From positions 423,897-487,896 of the forward strand of contig BDSI01000026.1 in the NCBI GenBank assembly GCA_003117195.1: a DNA stretch of 64,000 nucleotides, given 5' to 3'. The position numbers and the translations under genes were made by a program. The notes beneath the pieces are model-generated. The model was not told the origin of the DNA. It did not search any database and saw nothing but the letters and a program-made list of their open reading frames with translations. Origin of the DNA: Eudorina sp. 2006-703-Eu-15 (lineage: Eukaryota; Chlorophyta; Chlorophyceae; Chlamydomonadales; Volvocaceae). Below are positions 56,145 to 64,000 of the stretch, in pieces. The first letter of the stretch is position 1. Each line of letters opens with the position of its first letter.

Positions 56145-56246
56145 TCACTGAACTTACTTGTAACGAGTTCTTGATGCACATGCAGTACGGGTCTCCATCA
56201 AAGCGTCCGACATCCAGGCCACCGCCACCGTCGTCAGGATCTCTAG

Positions 56247-56520
56247 TAGCTCGCACACCCAATGGCCTCTTCCCATGCGGCGTTCCGACCACTAGCTCGC
56301 ACACCCAATGGCCTCCTCCCATGCGGCATTCCGACCAGTAGCTCGCACACCCAATGGCCTCCTCCCATGCGGCATTCCGACCAGTAGCTCGCACACCCAA
56401 TGGCCGTCCTCCCATGCGGCATTCCGACCAGTAGCTCGCACACCCAATGGCCTCCTCCCATGCGGCATTCCGACCAGTAGCTCGCAAACCCAATGGCCGT
56501 CCTCCCATGCGGCATTTCGA
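56247..56520. repeat. 46-bp minisatellite, six units
   Basis: Units start at 56247, 56293, 56339, 56385, 56432 and 56478 with TAGCTCGCA. Each contains CACCCAATGGCC or AACCCAATGGCC and CCCATGCGGC. Two CCGTCC variants add one base. It lies only about 100 bp from the 38-bp array and shares no sequence with it. Confidence 0.95.
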
Positions 56521-58701
56521 AAATTTCGACCACTTGCCTGTTGCACAGTTCCCCAGGTTCTGCAGTTCCAATGGTTGGACCGGCTTTCAGCCGTTTGACG
56601 TTTTCACGAGTCTCACGTATCGAGTCAGTAGAGCGCTTGGAGACGCCATTATCAGGATTCCTTTGTCGATGATGTCATATCAGACGTCCTTTGTATCACG
56701 CATGGCTCACAAAGCGTGCAGCTCCGGTTCTCAAGATTCAAGTGCTATCATTTGTTATGCCACTCGAGTTTTGCAACTCGAACCTAAACAACTTTCCCGA
56801 CGGGTTTTGCTGCGTTACGGACGATGAATACCACGCCGGCAATATGGCATACGTAGAGCATACAAATAGTTGCGAGCTGAAGGTGACTTTTATTCATAAA
56901 CCAGCCCTCACCTAGAGGCCAACCACGACACCAGCGGTCGAGCCTCAAGGACGCGCCATGAAAGCCCTGCAGGAACATACATTGTAGCATACTTTCATAA
57001 AGGATAAGGTACCATGAACCGGCTGCAAAGTTGGCGAGCTGTTGCGGTGTCATTGATCTGTGAGCAACAAGCAAACTTCTCGCGCAAACGGCTGTGGCAG
57101 GCAGCTTACATCAGAAATATAACCGCTTGGTGTGGCCATGGTGAAGCCAATTGGCTGGCACTATCCCAAAAAACCTTGCTCGGTTTATATGCAATCAGGA
57201 GCACTTATAAGGCGAGCTGGTCTTAATGCAAGTCCCGTGATAAATAATAATTGGGTATGATAAACAAGAGGCGAGGAGTATTAGTGTCTTAAAACCACTT
57301 CATAACAGCGCATGACGTCCATCCGCCGGTTCTCAGTCGTACAACATATAAAATTCAAGTTCATGCCTGCACACGCGTAACTGTTCATTGGCTCCCTTAC
57401 CATACTCGTAATTTGTACTGTAGCCTCGATCTCCCGAGTAGCTTGTGCGCCTCATCAGGCCTCATAAATGGAGAGAAATAGAACGACATGTCTCACGCAA
57501 TAATCTAAAAAAAGCGGAAATATACATCGCATACGTGCCATGGATTTGCACTAGGACGGTGGGATACCTCGGCATCAATCGGACCAACAAGTCTCCAGCC
57601 CAAATAGCAGGATACTGTTTCAGTCCCTTCTGGGTTATCGTCGGCTGGGCTTGCGAGCTGGGGTCCACCGTGGAACCCAAGCTCTGTAAACACTTGTTAA
57701 ATGACGGATGTCCAGCAAGGTGGGGATAAAAGCCTGAGCGGGCGTGTTGGACGGCGACGCGCCCACGCTCCCCTTCGCACTAGCAACTTCGCACTACCGA
57801 GGGCTCGTATGGACATGGATGGCTCCTGATGGCTTGCGGCAGTGCAGCCAGTCGCGGGCGTGATAGGGCACGCACGAACGATGCGTGGGGAGGTAAACCC
57901 TGGCCATGCAGGTCCGGGCTGTTCAGGGCTCGGGGTGCGGCCGTCATGGCCCAACCGGCGAGGCCACCCGGTGAGGCCACGACTCACGTCTGGACAAACC
58001 GGGTCAATCATCACAGCAATCAACAGCAATCAAGCGGGCTCCACTCCGAGCATGTCGTTTACACTCCATCCCCTGGAGGATGCACAGCCACAGTCCACCA
58101 GCCTCCTCCGCCGCCGCCTCACCCACGTCCTTTTTACTTGCTCTTGACCTTGCTCTTACTGCGGGCTGTCATGTCGGCATCAGGCTCGGGCCGAGGCACC
58201 CATCGACGCAGCCAGCCAGTCAGTGCTAGTGCTCGCGGGGCCCCTTTGACACAGAGTAGCCCTGCCCCCACATCCATTCCACCTTTCCGGGCCAAAACGG
58301 TCCCCTCCCCTCATGTAATCCCGTTATTGCGTCCACAAGTGCATCCACAACCACTGCCGTGCAACAGGAGAGCCTGCCAGGTACTATCCTCAGCGATGAG
58401 AAACCTAAGTACCTAACCGCCTCGCCACGGAAGTGGACGTAGACAAGCGTAATTCGTGGGTGTGGGATGCACAAAGAGGATGATTTATGGCTGAATGTGC
58501 GAGGGAAGTACAATATGGAAGGGATGGTATCTCATCTTCCCCTTCTACATCTGTACAATCATTCGTCCTCCTGCTTGGCTGGTTACCGCGTCCACATACG
58601 GCGTCACCGTACTACAGGCGTTTGTTATCGCAACCCCATCCAACAGTCCCCAGGTGTGCTTCCCAGCTGCTTCCATCAGCTTCCATCAGCTTTCATCAGC
58701 G

Positions 58702-59484
58702 TCACAGCCCCAGCAGGAGCGACCCCAGGCCCCGCACGAACTGCACGTACTCCCCCACGCCCAGCTTCGACTCGCCGTACAAACGGTCAACGAACACGAT
58801 CGGCACCTCCACAATCCGAAACCCGCCGTACTGCGCCCGCACGAGCACCTCCATCTGGAACGCGTACCCGCGCGACACGGTGGCGGCCAGCAGGCCCGAC
58901 AGCACCTCCCGCCGGTACAGCCGGAACGCGCCCGTCAGATCTGAGGGCTGCGCCCCTAGTAGGAACGAAGCCAGCAGGTTGGCGCCTCGGCTCGTCAGCT
59001 TGCGGACCAAGTTCCAGCCCGCGACGCCGCCACCCAGGCGGTAGCGCGTGCCCGCGACGATGTCGGCGTTGGCGGCGCGCTGCGCCGCGATGAAGTCCGG
59101 CAGGTGCTTGGGGTGGTGGGATAAATCTGCGTCCATGAGGATGATGAAGCGGCCGGAGGAGGCCGCGAGGCCGGCGGCGTAGGCGGAGCCGAGGCCGAGC
59201 TTGCCGGGGCGGGAGACGAGCCGCACGGTCGCGGTGCCGTACACGGCCTGCAGCTGCGCGACGGCAGCGGCGGTGCCGTCGGGGCTGTTGTCGTCCACGA
59301 AGACGACCTCGAAGGCGACGAGCTCGGCGAGGTATTTGTGGAGGAACCAGGTAAGCACGGCGACGTTCTCGCGCTCGTTGAAGGTGGGCACAATGATGGA
59401 ATACTCAGGTGAGTGTGACGGCGATGATGCCGGGGTTGACTCGTGGCCTAGAGCCGCAACGCCCGCGCTCTTGGCAGTAGCCAT
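58702..59484 (-). CDS. DPM1: Dolichol-phosphate mannosyltransferase catalytic subunit (DPM1)
   Basis: GT2-family enzyme that transfers mannose from GDP-mannose to dolichyl phosphate at the ER, supplying donor for N-glycans and GPI anchors. A single exon encodes 260 residues from the ATG at 59484 to TGA at 58702; three upstream in-frame codons lack an ATG. Motifs are YSIIVPTFNERENV at the N-terminus, VVFVDDNSPDGT, LGLGSAYAAGL, ILMDADLSHHPKHLP (catalytic DAD), DIVAGTRYR, SDLTGAFRLYRREVL, GYAFQMEVLVRA and VPIVFVDRLYGESKLG. Length and the absence of C-terminal membrane helices fit the DPM1 type that works with small DPM2/DPM3 partners. It is the only confidently placed intronless gene in an otherwise intron-rich window. 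It diverges from the SEX4 gene. Confidence 0.97.
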   Translation of the reverse strand: MATAKSAGVAALGHESTPASSPSHSPEYSIIVPTFNERENVAVLTWFLHKYLAELVAFEVVFVDDNSPDGTAAAVAQLQAVYGTATVRLVSRPGKLGLGSAYAAGLAASSGRFIILMDADLSHHPKHLPDFIAAQRAANADIVAGTRYRLGGGVAGWNLVRKLTSRGANLLASFLLGAQPSDLTGAFRLYRREVLSGLLAATVSRGYAFQMEVLVRAQYGGFRIVEVPIVFVDRLYGESKLGVGEYVQFVRGLGSLLLGL

Positions 59485-60280
59485 CGTGTACAATTAAAGA
59501 TGAGCGTAATTTAGCATGCTGACGTGTAGGAGTACAGAGGCACTGTGTCTGGAACGTGTAGGGGTTAGCGCCTTCAAGAGCTTGACATCCACAGCACGCG
59601 CAGCAGAGGAACTAAGCGTGACGCATCACACCAATTCGTGATCTAATAGTTTGAGGCGACGGTTCAAGTGCTGGGGTTTTCATTGCGCTCAGAGAACTGC
59701 TTGAAAAGTGAACCGTTTGCAGAGCGCGCGAATGGCCGTCGGTAGCAGACACAGAAGTGGATAAATCAATTATTCAGCGCTGCAATTATCCATATCGGGG
59801 CTAGGTTAAAGCTCTTTGCTATTTGAGAAACCGTAATTCTATCCTTCCCAGCTCGTCCTGTACAACACAATCATGAATAATACCGATCCCGGGCTTAATT
59901 GCACTACAGACGCTAAAACACAGATAGTTTTGGCACGTGAGTATTTATTAAGTCTGCGCTCTGTGGCAGCAGCGCTATAATGGCGCTTTCAAGTGCGTGT
60001 CCTTCAAGAGCTCCATGCAGGTAACGTCAGAGGTTATCAGACGTTTACTGTTCAGGAAACAAATGCCCTCATCTTCGGTTTCTATCCCTGTGCGGACTGC
60101 AGACGCCTTGGGCTTCGGCGTCTGCCTGTAAGCACACCTCGAGTCCATTCGCGTTATGCTGGATTTCGAGGGCTTTCTGCAACTCAAGGTATGACGCCGA
60201 TGATGGGTGCTGAAGTGTCCTAACGGTCATGTCGTCGCCGCAATCAAAACTTCCGAGCTTGTCAAACGAAGTTAGAGGAT
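59485..60280. promoter_or_regulatory. Shared upstream region of the divergent DPM1 and SEX4 genes
   Basis: The start codons are 796 bp apart and face away from each other. The segment is AT-richer than the genes, especially around 59750-59960. No specific element can be assigned. Confidence 0.5.
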
Positions 60281-63200
60281 ATGTCTAGGCTCCACTCAAC
60301 CACGTTGAGCCTCGCACTTCAAGCGCCCTTGTGCCCCTTTTCTCTCACTGCGCCCCAACGGTCACGGAGGCAACCCCTCCAGCCAGTCAGAAAGCCCAAC
60401 TCCCACAAATTTGCAGTTCTGCGCGCGTCCTTTGCGAGCTTGGTCTCGTGTGTTCTGCGACTCTTGCTGCAACACGTGCTGGGTGAACCGCAACCGCTTT
60501 TTCACTTTTGCAGTTCGGGCGTCGGCATCTTCCGCTGCGCAAGCCAACGAAGGTGCGCCAGGGTCTCATCTGGAGAGAAGCTGTCCATCAGGTTCAAGTT
60601 TACAAACGCTACGGACGGGCAGTCGGGCAACCCCCTTTTGTTTGCAAAAGGACCGCCCCGAAACCCTCCCATCCCCCCCCCGCCCACACACACGTACACT
60701 CCTTCTCCCTTGCCCCTGCACCGCACCCGGCCCAAAACACTCGGCCCCCACGCATTTCCGCCTAGATGTCCTCAAGTTGTTCCAACCACCCCACCAACTA
60801 ATCATCCAACCCACTTTCCCTCTTTCCCTCGCGCGCCAATGTACGTCGCGACCCCCTCACATCCTCTGGTCTGATCCACCGCAGGCGCCAGCAGCAGCTG
60901 CTGTGGCGGCGCCGCACCGGGCACCGGGCCGAACACCAGCGCCGCCACGCCCTCCGCCGTCGCGGAGGCTCCGGACAGCCTGACATGGCCGGCAGCGACC
61001 AACACAGCAGGAACCGCAGCAGCAGCAGCAACAACAACAGCTTCGGAATCGGACGCGGGCGTGAGTTCGGATGTGACGACGACGACGGACGACTCGGAGC
61101 CGGAGATCGCGGCGGAGCTGGAGGCCAAGAGCGACGAGTACAGCGAGGACATGCAGAAGAAGATGGGTACGACGTTGTCGTACCGTCACGAGGACGGGAT
61201 CAACTACAACCGCATCCTGCCGGACCTCATCGTGGGCAGCTGCCTGCAGGTGGGGGGGATGGAGGGGGCAAGGGTTGCAATCGTTGGGGTTGGGCGCAGT
61301 TGCAATTCCTCGCTCGACTGCCAGCTGGGATTGCCAGCCCGGGAGGGAGGGGTCTCCAAATGGGCCCTTGATTGGGCGGCGGCATTGGCGGGGCTCACGT
61401 GGACAGTGCAGAGGGCCCTGTGCGGGATGCCACCCGCGCAGCACGCCACGTCAGCAAGACTGCTACCTCGCCGTGGCGATGACAGAGGCTGGTCCCGCCC
61501 GCCGCACCCGGGCATGGGTACCGTTCTTTCTTTCAAGGAACCTGCCCATTGCCAATATGCCACGGACAGGTCGCTCGCTCGACCCCCCCGTTCTGCGGCT
61601 TGCGCGTCCCGCCTGACGGCCTGCGGGTGGCCCACCCCCTCCCCCCCTCCCCCCCCTCCCCCCCTCCCTCCGCCATCTCCGCAGACCGCCGCGGACGTGG
61701 ACCTGCTGGCTGAGAGGGAGGGCGTCACCACCATCTTCTGCCTCCAGGAGGACCCGGACATGGCCTACTTCAACCTGGATATAGAGCCCATCAAGGTCAG
61801 CGGCCCTGCCCCTGCCGGTAACCGCCATGGCATACCATGCCCGATTGCCCGTACCCTCGCTCGCGTGCTCGCTCGCATCCGCGTTCTCTCCCCAACTTTA
61901 GAGTTCCAGGAAAGGGGTACCCTATAGGGCCCTCGCAAGGTGCGGCTGGTGCAGGCGGGTCTCCGCCCCCTGTGTCCACTCCATGTGGCGGCGTCCTGTC
62001 GCTCCTCCTCCTCCTCCTCCTCCTCCTCCTCCTCCTCCTCCTCCTCCTCCTCCTCCTCCTCCGGGTCACACCTTCCCCCTCCCAAACCCACACGTGTGGA
62101 AGATGTGACTATCCGTTGTCCGTGTGTCCTGGCAGAGCTGCAACCCGCTGCCAGTTTGCCACCCGCGAAGACACGCATATACGCACGCGGGCGATCGTGC
62201 GCGTTTCTTCCTCTAAACATACACACGCTTGTGTGTGGGGGCGGTCTCTCCCCTCTCATCCCCTCCCCTCTCCCCCCCCCCCCCGCGGTGCGGCGCGCAC
62301 AGGCTCGCTGTGAGGAGCGCGGCGACATCAAACACGTCCGCTTCCCCATCCGGGACTTTGACCCCTACGACCTGCGGAGGAAGCTGCCCAAGGTGCGTGT
62401 GCGTGTGCTGGATGGATGTGGAGGGAGAGGGAGGATGGAGGATGGATGCGGCTTAGACCTGGGCACGGCACGGCACGGGATGGGATGGGATGGGATGGAA
62501 TGGCCGTTTGGTGCGTCTCCGGATCCCTCCCTGCCTTCAGGGAGGGATCGTCGTTGAGTCAATGGGCGGTCGGCTGCGGGTGCTGTGCTGGGGCGAACCA
62601 GTCTGTGGAGCGGCGGGGCGCACGTGTGGGTGGGTATCCAACGTGCAGAGGTCGGGCTACCCAGCTGGCCGGGCTGAGCATGCGAGGACGGAAATCGTTG
62701 GAATGTGTCGCTGGGGAGTGGGGAGGTGCAGGCGGGTTTGTCCTCGAGGTCATCTTCCAAGGCCTCTGTCTCTCTTGCCCTTCCCCAACCGATTGGCATG
62801 TTACTAACCCATGTTACTTCACCTGAATCGTAAACCTCTCGCCCGCCTCCCTCTTCTACGCCATGGGCCGCAGGCCGTCAGCCGGCTGGCCCGAGAGCAC
62901 AACCCCGCCAGGGGCGCGATCTACATCCACTGCACCGCAGGTGAGGGACCGGTGCCGTGAGCGGGCGGTGGGGCAGTGCAACCTGCAGCAGCCCCCGACC
63001 CCCAAGGCTCCCGCCACGTTCATTGTCGGCAGTACGTACGTAGTTGAAACCCGCCGTCCCCGCCGTCGGAATCATGTCGCTCCGGGGGCCATGTCGCTTC
63101 CTAAACCCCCGCCCCCGCCCCCGGCCCCCTAGGACCCGCGCTTTCCGCACTGCTGGGCCGTTTTCACTTGAAATCCCCTGCCGCCCCCGCTCCTGCCCCC

Positions 63201-63724
63201 CTTCCCCAGGCCTGGGCCGGGCCCCCGCCACCGCGCTGGCCTACATGTTCTGGCTGCGGGGCCACCAGCTGGACGAGGCGTTTGAGCTGCTGAGGACGAA
63301 GCGCATGTGCAGCCCGCGCATTGAGGTGCGCGCAAGCGCTCTCAGGGGGGGGGTGGCGCGCCCGCCCATCGGGGATACCGCTCATATGCGGGGAGTGCGG
63401 GAGAGGAGGAGGAACCCGCGCTGCGAATCCCTCCCCGGGGGCTCATTCTGGGCTTGTTCTTTGTCCTAAGCGTCTAACCCCCGCTGCGCCCCGGTGGGTC
63501 CGGCCGGTATCGTTTGGGGGACGTCTCTTAAGGGCTTGTCGCGTTGCCGGTTTGGGTCTGCTGTTGCGGTACCGGACCTGGCCGCCAAACGGAGGTCATT
63601 CCGCGCCCGGCCTTCGTTGCCTAAACAGGCCATTCGCTCCGCCACGGTGGATCTGCTGGTGGGCACGGAGCCTGTTCAGGCAACCATCGCCGTCAGCCGC
63701 ACCGGGACGGCCACCGACTTCAAG
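60281..63724 (+). CDS. SEX4: SEX4/DSP4-like plastid phosphoglucan phosphatase, 3' part beyond window
   Basis: Dual-specificity phosphatase that dephosphorylates starch glucans during starch breakdown in plastids. Exons visible: 60281-60482, 60885-61249, 61685-61795, 62303-62392, 62874-62940, 63210-63325 and 63629-63724, in phase, 349 residues. The first exon is Ser/Arg-rich with few acidic residues and contains KFAVLRASF, a plausible chloroplast transit peptide; its donor was chosen because it is the one that keeps phase. Family motifs follow: [59 protein letters not shown] (acid Asp) and the CX5R site [12 protein letters not shown] (C276, R282), then [11 protein letters not shown] and [12 protein letters not shown]. 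The last visible exon starts the glucan-binding CBM48 part; the remainder should lie past 64000. Exon 1 is the least certain piece. Confidence 0.92.
62002..62062 (+). repeat. (CTC)n microsatellite in SEX4 intron 3
   Basis: About twenty CTC trinucleotides in the 61796-62302 intron. Sense-strand pyrimidine tract. Confidence 0.97.
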
Positions 63725-64000
63725 GTGGGCTGGGCGCACGGCCTGGGTGGCGGACGTAGTCCGGGCGAGAGAGATAGGTGGTGGCGGGGCTGGGGGCGGT
63801 GGAGGCTCAATATCTGTGGGGCTGTTGCGGGGATTGCTGGGGCGGCCCCCAACGTTCACCCTGGATGACCCCGGGTCCTGGATTCCTGCCGTTGCTGGTT
63901 TGCTGCCCCCTCCCACAATCGGCACGGTTGGGCTGAACGGTTCGCTATGACCCGTGTGCTTGTGAACGACCACCAGTAAACGTCCCTGTACCCGCCCCGC
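63725..64000 (+). other. Start of the next SEX4 intron, to the window edge
   Basis: A GTGGGC donor follows exon 7. No further exon is recognised before the end of the window. Confidence 0.6.

Larger units (their letters stand above)
54592..58701. other. Gene-poor convergent region between TRM1 and DPM1
   Basis: This contains the 3' flanks of both genes and two minisatellites (separate entries). The stretch 56520-57720 is AT-rich. Open frames such as 57445-57729 and 57829-58416 have no family resemblance that I can see. Confidence 0.4.

Noticed and set aside
55626..56179. Repeat proteins encoded by the 38-bp and 46-bp minisatellites
   Set aside because: Unit lengths are not multiples of three, several frames are open at once, and the arrays lie between convergent gene ends.
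1..64000. A linked multi-gene system or biosynthetic cluster
   Set aside because: The genes belong to unrelated pathways (chromatin, ubiquitin ligase, tRNA modification, starch, wall polysaccharide, dolichol), lie on both strands and have separate promoters.

Overview
The window is nuclear DNA of a photosynthetic eukaryote, most likely a chlorophyte green alga. The evidence is GC-rich, intron-dense genes with GT-AG introns, a SEX4-type starch (phosphoglucan) phosphatase with a plastid-transit-like N-terminus, a plant-type tandem CCCH zinc-finger protein, a RUS/DUF647 protein, and plant/algal-type telomere-like motifs inside introns. The species cannot be named from the sequence.

Layout: (1) 1.1-2.6 kb, minus strand, a MAEA/Fyv10 (GID/CTLH ubiquitin ligase) gene whose first exon is not resolved. 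(2) 4.7-6.35 kb, decayed LINE-like retroelement sequence. (3) 6.75-16.9 kb, plus strand, DMAP1/SWC4 in six exons; its fifth intron is 6.7 kb and is almost entirely a 22-bp minisatellite containing an assembly gap. (4) 18.7-22.2 kb, plus strand, the CCCH zinc-finger gene in three exons. (5) 22.2-30.7 kb, gene-poor, with microsatellites and retroelement ends. (6) 30.7-38.1 kb, minus strand, a RUS-family gene in 14 exons. (7) 38.8-46.9 kb, plus strand, a secreted GH5-like glycoside hydrolase in 10 exons, carrying an in-frame array of 9-residue repeats full of N-glycosylation sequons and a long hairpin in one intron. (8) 47.8-54.6 kb, plus strand, TRM1 tRNA (guanine-26) dimethyltransferase in 15 exons. 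(9) 54.6-58.7 kb, gene-poor, two minisatellites. (10) 58.7-59.5 kb, minus strand, intronless DPM1. (11) 60.3 kb to the right edge, plus strand, SEX4-like phosphatase, with its C-terminal part beyond the window.

Exon models were built by hand from splice dinucleotides, reading phase and remembered family alignments. Apart from the DMAP1 exon 3 acceptor (two in-frame options), all internal junctions of the DMAP1, zinc-finger, RUS, GH5, TRM1 and SEX4 models keep phase. The genes are unrelated housekeeping or metabolic loci, not an operon or one system. RUS/GH5 and DPM1/SEX4 are divergent pairs sharing 0.7-0.8 kb intergenic regions; TRM1 and DPM1 converge. The most unusual content is repeat biology: a coding-silent minisatellite lacking splice dinucleotides, tandem splice sites and decoy acceptors made of repeats, interstitial telomere-like tracts, a retroelement 3'-tail family scattered through introns, and a long intronic inverted repeat.
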